64,000 nt of DNA from the NCBI GenBank assembly GCA_964428345.1, contig CAYRYD010000011.1, positions 1 to 64,000 of the forward strand. The letters run 5' to 3'. Made by a program: the position numbers and the translations under genes. Origin of the DNA: JABDMH01 sp964428345. Lineage in GTDB: Bacteria > Bacteroidota > Bacteroidia > Chitinophagales > Saprospiraceae. Below are positions 34,327-43,569 of this stretch, piece after piece. The notes under the pieces are model-generated. The model ran no database searches. It saw only the letters and a program-made list of their open reading frames with translations, and was not told the origin of the DNA. Each line of letters opens with the position of its first letter. Positions within the stretch are counted from its first letter, which is position 1.

Positions 34327-37300
34327 ATGAGAAAGCTCCCGTATTTTATCCTGGTGTTGCTGGTATTGATCATACCATCTGCTCCAATGGAGGCTCAGAC
34401 TCCCGATACGGCAATTATCGGCGCTATGAAATACCGGTCTATTGGTCCTTACCGGGGAGGTCGATCCGCCGCAGTGACGGGAGTGCCGGGAAATCCCCAT
34501 CTCTATTATTTTGGCTCGACCGGCGGTGGAGTCTGGCGCACCCTCGATGCAGGCAATACCTGGGAAAACATTTCTGACGGATATTTTGGCGGTTCTATTG
34601 GTGCAGTATCCGTGGCTCCTTCCGATCCAAACGTAATTTACGTGGGTGGGGGTGAAGAGACAGTACGCGGTAATGTTTCTTCCGGGTATGGTATGTACAA
34701 GTCGGAAGATGCGGGAAAAACATGGAAACATATTGGACTGGACGATTCACGCCATATAAGCAGGATCCGGATCGATCCCAGGAATCCTGATATCGTTTAT
34801 GTGGCGGTCATGGGCAATCTTTACAAGGGAAACGATGAACGCGGTATCTTCAAGAGTATGGACGGCGGAAAAACCTGGCAGAAGAAGCTCTTTATCAATG
34901 CGGATGTTGGTGCGGTAGATCTCTGCTTGGATCCGAATAATCCACGGATAATGTATGCCACCACCTGGCGGATCCGGCGCACTCCCTATAGCCTTTCAAG
35001 CGGTGGTCAGGGTTGCGGTATTTGGAAAAGTACCGATAGCGGCGAGACCTGGACCGACCTGACCCACAACAGAGGACTGCCCACTGATACGATCGGTATT
35101 GTCGGAATTGCCGTTTCACCGGTCAATTCCAACCGGGTTTGGGCAATTGTTGAGTCTAAAACCGGAGGAGTCTTCCGGTCAGATGATGCCGGATTGACCT
35201 GGAACAAGATCAACGATGACCGGGCTTTGCGACAACGGGCCTGGTATTACACCCGGATCTATGCCGACACCAGGGATGAAAACATTGTTTATGTCCTGAA
35301 CGTATCTTACCACAAATCAGCCGATGGAGGAAAGACTTTTGAGGCATTTAGTGCACCTCATGTCGATCATCATGATCTCTGGATCGCACCCGAAGACAAT
35401 CAGCGGATGATTATTGCCGACGATGGTGGCGCCCAGATTTCCAATGATGGCGGTGGCAACTGGTCCAGCTATTACAATCAGCCAACTGCCCAGTTTTACC
35501 GGCTGGCCGTTGACAATGCCTTTCCATACCGGATCTATTCAGCACAACAGGATAATTCCACTATCCGGATTCCCCATCGTACTTCCGGATATTCCATAGA
35601 CCGGGAAGACTGGGATGAGAGCGCCGGCTGCGAGTGCGGCCACCTGGCTGTTGATCCGCTTAACAGCGATATTGTCTACGGTGGTTGCTATGATGGGGTG
35701 ATTGAAAGGCTGAATCATAAAATCGAACAAAGCCGGCAGGTAGATGTCTGGCCTGACAACCCGATGGGTTATGGTGCTGAGGGCATGCGATATCGTTTTC
35801 AATGGAATTTTCCCATCTTCTTCTCGCCACATGATCCCGGAAAACTTTACACCGCCTCCAATCACCTTCACCTCACGGTAGATGGTGGTGCGACCTGGAA
35901 TGTCATCAGTCCTGACCTGACCCGTAATGACAGCTCCAAGCTGGGACCTTCGGGTGGTCCCATTACGAAGGATAATACCAGCGTCGAGTACTACTGTACT
36001 ATCTTTGCGGCGGCGGAGTCACCCCGGGTCAAAGATCTGTTATGGACAGGCTCGGATGATGGATTGGTGCATGTGAGCCGTGATGGCGGTCATACCTGGA
36101 CCAATGTTACACCCAGGGGGATGCCGGAATGGATTATGATCAACAGCATCGAACCTGATCCGCACAACGATGGAGGTTGTTACATTGCCGCTACCATGTA
36201 TAAGTCCGGAGATTTCCGACCCTATATTTACAAAACGACGGATTTTGGCCAGAGCTGGAAGAAAATCACGGAAGGAATTGACAGCGAGCATTTTACCCGC
36301 GTCATCCGGTCGGATCCAAACCTGCCGGGTTTGCTTTACGCAGGTACGGAAGCCGGGATCTACATTTCGTTTGATGACGGAGCCCGGTGGATACCCTTTC
36401 AGCTCAATCTCCCGGTAGTCCCTGTCACCGATTTGCTGATCAAAGATGAAAATTTGATTGTAGCTACCCAGGGAAGAAGCCTCTGGCTTATCGACGATTT
36501 GTCTCCACTCTACCAATTGGATCAGATAGAAACCGGCACTGCTCATTACCTCTTCAAGCCCAAACCCACTTACCGGATGCGTGGTGGTCAGCGTACCAAC
36601 CTGAAGACCGCAGGACTGAATCATCCTGCCGGAGTTATGACCTATTTTTATCTGAAGGATCACCAGGATTCAATCGGGGTCTCCCTTACATTCTCCGATG
36701 ATCAGGGTAATACCATTCGCACATTTTCCACTGACAGTAAGGAAGATAATCTGGAAGTAAAGTCTGGTTCCAATTTGTTTGTCTGGAATCTGCAATATCC
36801 ACAGGCGGAAAAATTTGATGGGATGATTCTGTGGGCTGGATCATTGGCCGGTCCGGTGGCATTACCCGGTATTTACCAGGTTACCCTCAAAGTCGGCGAT
36901 CAGGAACAAAGCCAGCAGTTTGAGATCCGGCAAGATCCCCGGTCCGATGCCACTCCGGAAGACCTGGCTGTACAGTTTAACTTTATAAAGGAAGTTAATG
37001 AAAAGGTAACGCAAGCCCATCAGGCGATCAAACAGGTAAGGGAATTGCGAAACCAGCTGGAGCAGATTACCCCCGGACTAAAGTCTGCTGAGGGTGCGGA
37101 AAATATTCTGAAGATGGCTGACGATATTCAGAAAGATATGACTGAAATTGAAGAACGGCTGTATCAGACCAAAAATCGCAGCAGCCAGGATCCCCTGAAT
37201 TTTCCTATTCGCCTGACCAACAAACTGGCTTACCTGAACACCACTAACCGTTCAGGAGATTACCGGCCAACCAGGCAGGCGGAGGCGGTCAAAGAAGAAT

Positions 37301-37443
37301 TATCAGTTAAGATTGACCATGAATTGTCGCTGCTTAAACGGATTTTTGAAGAAGACCTCCCCAGGTTTAATGCCGCTTACCGGGCGATTGAACTGGATGC
37401 CCTTCGCTTAAAGGAAATGTCAGATGATGATGGAGCCCAGTAA
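34327..37443 (+). CDS. VPS10/sortilin-like BNR-repeat exported protein
   Basis: 1038 residues with a signal peptide (about 1-22: MRKLPYFILVLLVLIIPSAP). Residues 40-690 form beta-propeller blades with many BNR/Asp-box repeats (S-x-DGG-x-TW: TDSGETWTDL, SADGGKTF, TVDGGATW, SRDGGHTWT). The C-terminal ~300 residues have beta-sandwich and helical parts (about 760-900, then a coiled coil from 900). Members are annotated as glycosyl-hydrolase-like or VPS10-domain exported proteins; activity is unproved. No T9SS tail is seen at the C-terminus. MogA/MoaB overlaps the last 20 bases. Confidence 0.85.
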   Translation: MRKLPYFILVLLVLIIPSAPMEAQTPDTAIIGAMKYRSIGPYRGGRSAAVTGVPGNPHLYYFGSTGGGVWRTLDAGNTWENISDGYFGGSIGAVSVAPSDPNVIYVGGGEETVRGNVSSGYGMYKSEDAGKTWKHIGLDDSRHISRIRIDPRNPDIVYVAVMGNLYKGNDERGIFKSMDGGKTWQKKLFINADVGAVDLCLDPNNPRIMYATTWRIRRTPYSLSSGGQGCGIWKSTDSGETWTDLTHNRGLPTDTIGIVGIAVSPVNSNRVWAIVESKTGGVFRSDDAGLTWNKINDDRALRQRAWYYTRIYADTRDENIVYVLNVSYHKSADGGKTFEAFSAPHVDHHDLWIAPEDNQRMIIADDGGAQISNDGGGNWSSYYNQPTAQFYRLAVDNAFPYRIYSAQQDNSTIRIPHRTSGYSIDREDWDESAGCECGHLAVDPLNSDIVYGGCYDGVIERLNHKIEQSRQVDVWPDNPMGYGAEGMRYRFQWNFPIFFSPHDPGKLYTASNHLHLTVDGGATWNVISPDLTRNDSSKLGPSGGPITKDNTSVEYYCTIFAAAESPRVKDLLWTGSDDGLVHVSRDGGHTWTNVTPRGMPEWIMINSIEPDPHNDGGCYIAATMYKSGDFRPYIYKTTDFGQSWKKITEGIDSEHFTRVIRSDPNLPGLLYAGTEAGIYISFDDGARWIPFQLNLPVVPVTDLLIKDENLIVATQGRSLWLIDDLSPLYQLDQIETGTAHYLFKPKPTYRMRGGQRTNLKTAGLNHPAGVMTYFYLKDHQDSIGVSLTFSDDQGNTIRTFSTDSKEDNLEVKSGSNLFVWNLQYPQAEKFDGMILWAGSLAGPVALPGIYQVTLKVGDQEQSQQFEIRQDPRSDATPEDLAVQFNFIKEVNEKVTQAHQAIKQVRELRNQLEQITPGLKSAEGAENILKMADDIQKDMTEIEERLYQTKNRSSQDPLNFPIRLTNKLAYLNTTNRSGDYRPTRQAEAVKEELSVKIDHELSLLKRIFEEDLPRFNAAYRAIELDALRLKEMSDDDGAQ

Positions 37444-37966
37444 GGTCTATATTGGTATTATCAATGTTTCGGACCGGGCCAGTCAGGGCATTTATGAGGA
37501 CTTGCCCGGGAAGGCTATCCTTGGTACTCTGCGAGATTACCTGATCACACCTTTTGAGCCGGTCTATGCCGTCATCCCGGATGAACAGGAATTGATCGAG
37601 AAAACCCTGATCCAGATGTGTGAAAAGGGCTGCTGCCTTATCGTAACATCGGGTGGTACCGGCCCATCGCCCCGCGACGTTACGACTGAGGCGACAGAAG
37701 CGGTATGTCAAAAGCTGCTGCCGGGCTTTGGAGAACGGATGCGGATGGAAAGCCTTAAATATGTGCCGACCGCCATCCTGTCGAGACAAACTGCCGGCAT
37801 CCGTGATAAGTCTTTGATAATCAATTTACCTGGCAAACCAAAGTCGATCCGGGAATGTCTGGATGCCGTCTTTCCTGCCGTACCCTATTGCATAGATCTG
37901 ATTGGAGGCCCATACCTGGAAACCAATCCACAGGTGATGAAAATATTCAGACCTAAGTCATCATAA
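37424..37966 (+). CDS. Molybdopterin adenylyltransferase/MoaB family
   Basis: A cofactor-biosynthesis enzyme of the MogA/MoaB fold. YIGIINVSDRASQGIYEDLPG near the N-terminus, VTSGGTGPSPRDVTTEAT for MPT binding, and INLPGKPKSIRECLDAVFPAVPYCIDLIGG near the end are diagnostic. MogA adenylates molybdopterin; MoaB is close in sequence. 180 aa is normal. ATGs at 37424, 37427 and 37430 are possible starts, all inside the 3' end of the VPS10-like gene, so the two genes are coupled. No other moa or moe gene is in the window. Confidence 0.9.
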   Translation: MMMEPSKVYIGIINVSDRASQGIYEDLPGKAILGTLRDYLITPFEPVYAVIPDEQELIEKTLIQMCEKGCCLIVTSGGTGPSPRDVTTEATEAVCQKLLPGFGERMRMESLKYVPTAILSRQTAGIRDKSLIINLPGKPKSIRECLDAVFPAVPYCIDLIGGPYLETNPQVMKIFRPKSS

Positions 37967-37977
37967 TATTCAATAGA

Positions 37978-38511
37978 TCAATTAATTGTGTCAATTAATT
38001 TAAAGCTGTTCATGAATCGATCCACCTCATTACTCAGTCCAAAAGAAGCATCGACTGCGACCTGGATGGAATAAAAAGTATCGTCGACGAGATAGGCTTT
38101 GGTTTTTAACACGGATCGTCCACCATTGTAGTGAATGCGCCAAAATCGGCCGGGATAACGGTTTTGATAACGAATTTCATCCAGGATCAATACTTCACCG
38201 CTGACGCTGTGAGCTGCCTGCTCGACCGTGGCGTCAAAAAAATCACCGATCAAACCGATGGAATCCTCCGGAACGAGAAGAGATGGTGACCGGTAAAAGC
38301 TCACCATATAGACAAAATTACCGGAGGTATCGCTCAGAGAAGCAAGGTAAAAGGTATGATAGTTGATCGTACCGAGATCTGTTTCAATCTGTTGGATGGT
38401 GTGCTCCATTTCACCTGGAACCTCAATCTGAAATTTACCCTCAATGCTTTTGAAAGTGGTCCACTCTGGAGAAAGGATTACGCAGGCAGATAACAAATAG
38501 AAAAGGATCAT
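37978..38511 (-). CDS. Putative lipoprotein, unrecognised (177 aa)
   Basis: Starts MILFYLLSAC, a very short signal sequence with a lipobox-like LLSAC (Cys10), but lacking positive residues before the core, so lipidation is uncertain. The body is alpha/beta with EGKFQIEVPGEMEHTIQQIETDLG and a C-terminal DRFMNSFKLI, the pattern of PsbP-like or DUF-type periplasmic domains. The gene converges on MogA/MoaB (12 bases apart) and is divergent from lpdA. Confidence 0.62.
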   Translation of the reverse strand: MILFYLLSACVILSPEWTTFKSIEGKFQIEVPGEMEHTIQQIETDLGTINYHTFYLASLSDTSGNFVYMVSFYRSPSLLVPEDSIGLIGDFFDATVEQAAHSVSGEVLILDEIRYQNRYPGRFWRIHYNGGRSVLKTKAYLVDDTFYSIQVAVDASFGLSNEVDRFMNSFKLIDTIN

Positions 38512-38546
38512 AGTGATGAAAACGTCCGGTCAGGTAAAATAGTGCC

Positions 38547-38594
38547 GGTCAGGGTTGATTGACCCTCCGGAAAAGAGGATAAGTTTATCTTTGC
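38547..38594 (+). promoter_or_regulatory. Inverted repeat and -7 box before lpdA
   Basis: AGGGT-TGATTG-ACCCT (38551-38566), nested with GGTCA/TGACC (38547-38564), is an operator-like repeat. TATCTTTG (38587-38594) is a perfect TAnnTTTG -7 box 26 bases before the lpdA ATG. The repeat sits roughly where the -33 region would be, so a binding protein could block or activate initiation. No good TTTG at -33. Confidence 0.45.
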
Positions 38595-38619
38595 GGCACT
38601 AACTCAAAAAAATAGAAAC

Positions 38620-40014
38620 ATGAAGTTTGACATCGCGATCATCGGTAGTGGACCTGGAGGCTATGTTGCAGCCATCCGTGCTGCCCAATTGGGAAAGAAG
38701 GTAGCTATCGTCGAAAATGAATCCCTGGGAGGCATCTGTTTGAATTGGGGATGCATCCCGACAAAAGCTTTGTTAAAAAGTGCACAGGTCTTTGAGTACA
38801 TTCAGCATGCTGCTGATTTCGGTATTGAAATCAGTAAAAGCAAGATTAATTTCGGACAGATGATCAGCCGAAGTCGCCAGGTAGCTGATGGGATGAGCCG
38901 GGGGGTCCAGTTTCTGATGAAGAAGAATAAGATTGAGGTATTTCAGGGTTATGGCAAGATCAAAAAACCAGGTCAGGTTGAGGTCAGCAAAGATGGTAAA
39001 ACCAGTATGGTCGAGGCAGATCATATCATCATAGCAACTGGTGGCCGCTCTAAAGAATTGCCCAATCTGCCGATCGATGGAAAGAATATCATCGGATACC
39101 GGGAAGCTATGTCCCTTGCAAAGCAACCGAAAAGGATGGTGATTGTCGGTGCCGGGGCTATTGGTGCCGAATTCGCCTATTTCTACAGTACCATCGGTAC
39201 AGAAGTGACAGTCGTCGAATTTCTCGAACAAGGTCTTCTGCCCCGGGAGGATGCCGATATTTCGAAGGAACTGGCCAGGTCTTTCCGGAAAAAGGGAATC
39301 AATGTCCTGGCCAATACGAGTGTGGAGTCGGTTGATTCAAAAGGAAGCAATCTGGAAGTGCAGGTTAAAGAGAGAAAGTCTGGTAAAACCGATACCATTG
39401 AATGCGACATCGTCCTCAGCGCAGCGGGTATTAGTGCTAATATCGAGGGAATAGGCCTGGAGGAAGTTGGCATAAAATCTGATAAAGGACTAATTACAGT
39501 GGATCCGTTTTATCGCACCAATGTGGCAGGATTCTATGCTATCGGCGATGTGATTCCGGGTCCGGCACTGGCCCACGTTGCCAGTGCAGAAGGCATCATC
39601 TGCGTAGAAAAGATTGCGGGAGAAAATCCGCAACCGCTCGACTATCAGAACATACCTTCCTGTACCTATTGTCATCCCGAGGTAGCTTCGGTCGGCTATA
39701 CCGAGGCAGCTGCAAAAGAAGCTGGTTTTGAGATTAAAGTGGGCAAGTTTCCTTTCTCTGCATCGGGCAGGGCCAGTGCCGCCGGACACAAGGAAGGTTT
39801 TGTCAAGGTAATCTTTGATGCGAAATACGGTGAATGGCTGGGTGCCCATATGATTGGTGATAATGTAACCGAGTTGATCGCAGAAGTAGTAGCAGCCCGT
39901 AAACTGGAGACAACCGCTCACGAGATCATCAAAACCGTGCATCCGCATCCAACCATGAGTGAGGCGATCATGGAGGCTTCGGCGGCCGCCTATGGAGAAG
40001 TGATCCATATTTGA
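38620..40014 (+). CDS. lpdA: Dihydrolipoyl dehydrogenase
   Basis: E3 subunit of 2-oxo acid dehydrogenase complexes and of the glycine cleavage system. It reoxidises dihydrolipoamide with NAD+. The FAD fold is at the N-terminus (GSGPGGYVAAIRAA), with the redox disulfide Cys40/Cys45 in GGICLNWGCIPTK. The NAD fold is at about residue 175 (VGAGAIGAEFAYFY). A C-terminal HPHPTMSEAIMEAS carries the catalytic His-Glu pair. 464 aa is standard. No E1/E2 gene is adjacent. Confidence 0.97.
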   Translation: MKFDIAIIGSGPGGYVAAIRAAQLGKKVAIVENESLGGICLNWGCIPTKALLKSAQVFEYIQHAADFGIEISKSKINFGQMISRSRQVADGMSRGVQFLMKKNKIEVFQGYGKIKKPGQVEVSKDGKTSMVEADHIIIATGGRSKELPNLPIDGKNIIGYREAMSLAKQPKRMVIVGAGAIGAEFAYFYSTIGTEVTVVEFLEQGLLPREDADISKELARSFRKKGINVLANTSVESVDSKGSNLEVQVKERKSGKTDTIECDIVLSAAGISANIEGIGLEEVGIKSDKGLITVDPFYRTNVAGFYAIGDVIPGPALAHVASAEGIICVEKIAGENPQPLDYQNIPSCTYCHPEVASVGYTEAAAKEAGFEIKVGKFPFSASGRASAAGHKEGFVKVIFDAKYGEWLGAHMIGDNVTELIAEVVAARKLETTAHEIIKTVHPHPTMSEAIMEASAAAYGEVIHI

Positions 40015-40129
40015 CAATTTAGTTTTCCTTTCCGAATCAGGCATTGAGTCGGTTATGTGGTGCATAAACCAAAGACAATAAGCTATTTAAGGATAAGGGA
40101 CATTTTTAATCTACTTTATATATTATGAG

Positions 40130-40197
40130 ATACTTATATATGTAAAAAATACTTATAAGTTAATCTTGAAATTCATGAAAAAAATGAATTACTTTTG
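40130..40197 (+). promoter_or_regulatory. Promoter with operator-like repeats before the haem peroxidase gene
   Basis: TTG (40166-40168) and TACTTTTG (40190-40197) are separated by 21 bases. The spacer holds the inverted repeat ATTCAT...ATGAAT (40171-40189), and upstream lie two direct copies of ATACTTATA 19 bases apart (40130, 40149). ACTTATAAGT (40151-40160) is itself a palindrome. The layout suggests a regulated promoter 83 bases before the gene. Confidence 0.55.
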
Positions 40198-40279
40198 TTT
40201 CGGTTTTGAGATAAAAACCGGCTAGTGAATCCGAGCCCTTACCAAACTGATTTTAGCCAAACTCAAGTCTCAAAGGCCT

Positions 40280-42181
40280 ATGAACATAAACCGATACACA
40301 AGAACTTACGTATTTGCCTTTTTTACCATCTCAACAGCAGTATTGAGTTTTGCTCAGGTGCGATCTTATGATGGTTATGGTAATAATGTGGCAAATCCAC
40401 AGTGGGGCGCAGTAGGTTCACCTCTTAAAACGGTGATTCCATTATCCTACAGCGATGGTATTTCAGCGCCCAATGGAGCAGACAGACCCAATCCCCGAAC
40501 AATCAGCAACGATCTCTTCAGTCAGCTTGAAGCCATTTATGACGGACATAACCTGACGGATTACACTACCGTTTTTGCTCAATTTGTGGAGCATGAGGTA
40601 TCCCTGATTGAAGACAGCGAGGAAACAATTTCAATTCCCGTTCCACCCTGTGATCCGGTATTTGACCCTACTTGTACTGGCAGATCGGAGATTCCGATGC
40701 AGCGATCCCGGCCTTTGGAAGGCAGTGGGACGGATGTGAGCAATCCCAGACAGTTTGCCAATGAAATTTCGGCGTACATCGATGGTTCGGCAGTTTATGG
40801 CTCCGATCCCGAACGGGCTGCCTGGTTGCGGACTTTTTCCAACGGAAAACTGAAAACCTCTTTTGGAAATTTGTTGCCCTTCAATACCCTTGATGCCCAA
40901 TTAAATGGACCAACCGACCCCAATGCACCGCCAATGAAGACTTCAGGCAGTGATCTTCGCAGGTATTTTGTAGCCGGGGATATCCGGGCCAATGAAAATA
41001 TTATGCTGATCGCCTTGCATACCCTTTTTGTACGGGAACATAACCGGATTTGTGATGAGCTAAGGGTAAAATATCCGGGAATGACTGATGAGGACTTGTA
41101 TCAGAGGGCAAGAAAAATGGTCGCCGGGTTTATTCAGAACATTGTCTATTCGGAATGGTTACCCAGCATCGGCATTGTATTGGAAGAGTATAAAGGTTAC
41201 CGGCCAGATATCAATGTGAATGTCAGCAATATATTTTCTGCAGCCGCTTTCCGGTTTGACTATACGCTGATGAGCAGCAATATCCTCCGAATGGATGATG
41301 AATGTGAAGCTTTTCCCCAGGGAGATATCGGGATGCGTGACGCCTTTTACAATCCGGAATTGATCGTAACCAGCGGAATTGAACCGGTGGTTAAGGGTAT
41401 GAGTGCACAGATCCAGCAAAATCTGGATTGTAAGGTAATCGACGAAGTTCGTAACTACGTGACCGGACTCGGCACCGGACTTGATGTTGTGGCCATCAAT
41501 ATAAACCGCGGGCGGGAAAGAGGTCTGCCGGATTATAATTCAGTGCGGGAAATTCTCGGGTTGTCCAGAGTACGCTCATTCGGAGAGATCACCACCAATC
41601 CGGCGGATGCCCGGGTTTTGGAAGATCTCTATGGATCGGTAGACCATATAGACCCTTGGGTAGGAATGCTGGCTGAGAAACATGTACCCGGTGCCATGTT
41701 TGGCGAGACCATCATGGTAATCTTGCAGGACCAGTTTCGTACTCTCCGGGATGGCGACCGGTTCTTTTTTGAAAATGATCCCGAATTGTCGGCAGCCGAT
41801 AAAGCAGAAATCCGCCACACCACACTGGCATATTTAATTACCCGAAATACCAATCTGCAGGCCATGCAAGAGAACGTCTTCTTCATGGAGCGAACCTGTC
41901 ACAAGATTGAAATCGAAGATAAACACCTGGCAATCACCGTGGCTCCAAATCCCATACAGGAAGATTTTGACCTCCATATCTATGCATTTGAGAGGGGTGA
42001 TGCTCAGGTGATTGTCTCAGACATAATGGGTAGAGAGATCATACATATTCCGGTTTTTCTGGACCGGGGGATCAATTCCTTTAATCTGAATCTGGACTCC
42101 GGTATGCCTATTGGTTTCTACAATCTCGAGGTGCATCAGGGTCTTCGATTTAATGCCAAAAAGATCCTTAAGGTTAAATAG
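40280..42181 (+). CDS. Secreted animal-type haem peroxidase with T9SS sorting tail
   Basis: A heme peroxidase of the peroxidase-cyclooxygenase (myeloperoxidase-like) superfamily. Signal peptide about residues 1-25 (cut near SFAQ). The distal site is QFVEHE (Gln101, Glu104, His105), where myeloperoxidase has Gln91, Asp94, His95. YIDGSAVYGSD and ALHTLFVREHNR with proximal His247 are family hallmarks, as is INRGRERGLPDYNSVR. The last ~80 residues (VAPNPIQEDFDLHIYAF ... GFYNLEVHQGLRFNAKKILKVK) are a T9SS type A tail. So it is exported to the surface or medium. Glu104 in place of Asp changes the residue that links the heme in mammals. 633 aa. Confidence 0.88.
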   Translation: MNINRYTRTYVFAFFTISTAVLSFAQVRSYDGYGNNVANPQWGAVGSPLKTVIPLSYSDGISAPNGADRPNPRTISNDLFSQLEAIYDGHNLTDYTTVFAQFVEHEVSLIEDSEETISIPVPPCDPVFDPTCTGRSEIPMQRSRPLEGSGTDVSNPRQFANEISAYIDGSAVYGSDPERAAWLRTFSNGKLKTSFGNLLPFNTLDAQLNGPTDPNAPPMKTSGSDLRRYFVAGDIRANENIMLIALHTLFVREHNRICDELRVKYPGMTDEDLYQRARKMVAGFIQNIVYSEWLPSIGIVLEEYKGYRPDINVNVSNIFSAAAFRFDYTLMSSNILRMDDECEAFPQGDIGMRDAFYNPELIVTSGIEPVVKGMSAQIQQNLDCKVIDEVRNYVTGLGTGLDVVAININRGRERGLPDYNSVREILGLSRVRSFGEITTNPADARVLEDLYGSVDHIDPWVGMLAEKHVPGAMFGETIMVILQDQFRTLRDGDRFFFENDPELSAADKAEIRHTTLAYLITRNTNLQAMQENVFFMERTCHKIEIEDKHLAITVAPNPIQEDFDLHIYAFERGDAQVIVSDIMGREIIHIPVFLDRGINSFNLNLDSGMPIGFYNLEVHQGLRFNAKKILKVK

Positions 42182-42251
42182 ACTGATCAGCCACAGACTA
42201 AAACCTGGAGTTGTCAGCAATGTCGGTAGGGATATGGCCCTGCTATTGGGA

Positions 42252-42473
42252 TTAATCCTCCTGTTCCTCACCTGAAGAATTGATCAGGGCCAACATGATG
42301 ATGGCCAGCAGGATCATACCAACCTTGGTCAGGAATCCTAAAAGAGCGTTGTAATCATCGATCCAGGCAAGAAATTTCCAGCGAATGCCAACGAGACTCA
42401 GGGTCAGGGCGGTAAAGCCCGTGAGAAAAAGCAGGAAGGCAAGGATGGTGATCAGGTCTTTCTTCTTTAGCAT
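42252..42473 (-). CDS. Small two-pass membrane protein (73 aa)
   Basis: Two hydrophobic segments (about residues 9-30 and 45-64) separated by GIRWKFLAWIDDYNALL; starts MLKKKDLITI and ends in an acidic tail EEQED. I do not recognise a family. No partner gene on the strand. ATG start and no overlap with a better frame support a real gene, but conservation is not known. Confidence 0.55.
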   Translation of the reverse strand: MLKKKDLITILAFLLFLTGFTALTLSLVGIRWKFLAWIDDYNALLGFLTKVGMILLAIIMLALINSSGEEQED

Positions 42474-42660
42474 CCCGTAAAATTACACCTTACCAAACAC
42501 TTCCCGGCTGAATCTGACTGGCAGATTTTATAGTCCTGATGTTGGCTTCGGGATATGGAGGAAAAATTTATGAGATCCAGGTTCTGTGGGAAGGGCGATG
42601 ACCCACGAGATGAAGATTGGTATTGGTAGCTCATCACTGGGCCGATTTCCGTACTTTCGG

Positions 42661-43524
42661 ATGAACAAACGTATCGTGATTAAGATAATTGAATGTCCCC
42701 GGGATGCGATGCAGGGTATTACCCGCTTTATTCCGACCGACCGGAAGGCCAGTTACATCAACCTGTTGCTCAAAGTTGGTTTTGATACGATTGATTTCGG
42801 AAGTTTTGTGTCACCAAAAGCTATTCCGCAAATGCGGGACACGGCTGAAGTGCTCAATAAACTGGATCTTTCGCAGGGAGGGACCAGGTTACTCGCCATT
42901 GTCGCTAACCAGAGGGGAGCGAACGAAGCCGCTGGTTTTCCACAGATCACTTATCTCGGATATCCTTTTTCAGTCTCACAGACATTCCAGATTCGAAATA
43001 CCAATGCCACGATCGAAGAATCACTGGAAAGAGTACGTGATATTCAGGATATCTGTCTCCGGCATTCCAAACAGCTGGTGGTGTACCTATCAATGGGCTT
43101 TGGCAATCCTTATGGAGATCCCTGGAATGTAGAGATTGTCCAACGATGGGTTGACATTCTCGCCGATATGGAAATCAAGATCCTGGCTTTGTCGGATACC
43201 ATTGGCGTATCGAATCCAGACAGCATTGCCTATCTTTTCTCAAACCTGATCCCCCCCTATCCTGACGTCGAGTTTGGCGCCCATCTCCACACTACTCCGG
43301 GTACCTGGTATGAGAAGGTACAAGCTGCCTATCAAAGTGGTTGTCGCCGGTTTGACAGCACGATCAAAGGCTTTGGTGGATGTCCGATGGCCAGGGATGA
43401 ACTGACCGGAAATATGGCCACTGAAAACCTGATTGATTTTTTCAAGATGCACCAGATAAACCACAATCTGAATGAAGAGGCCCTGCTGACCGCAATGAGG
43501 GCAGCCATTGAGATCTTTCCGTAA
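42661..43524 (+). CDS. Hydroxymethylglutaryl-CoA lyase family protein
   Basis: Cleaves HMG-CoA to acetyl-CoA and acetoacetate (leucine catabolism, ketone metabolism). The start at 42661 (MNKRIVIKIIECPRDAMQGI) matches the family's first strand; a longer frame from 42586 adds 25 residues with no such match. The catalytic loop GFGGCPMARDELTGNMATE carries the Cys that in human HMGCL is Cys266. ALSDTIGVSNPDSI and FGAHLHTT hold metal ligands. 287 aa is normal. It lies near the leucine genes but is not within their operon. Confidence 0.88.
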   Translation: MNKRIVIKIIECPRDAMQGITRFIPTDRKASYINLLLKVGFDTIDFGSFVSPKAIPQMRDTAEVLNKLDLSQGGTRLLAIVANQRGANEAAGFPQITYLGYPFSVSQTFQIRNTNATIEESLERVRDIQDICLRHSKQLVVYLSMGFGNPYGDPWNVEIVQRWVDILADMEIKILALSDTIGVSNPDSIAYLFSNLIPPYPDVEFGAHLHTTPGTWYEKVQAAYQSGCRRFDSTIKGFGGCPMARDELTGNMATENLIDFFKMHQINHNLNEEALLTAMRAAIEIFP

Positions 43525-43569
43525 CCGGCACTTCGCCTTTGTATTTCCCCGATCATGGTCTTTACCTGC

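Noticed and set aside
36040..36663. 207-codon minus-strand frame
   Set aside because: Antisense to the VPS10-like gene with no recognisable domain.
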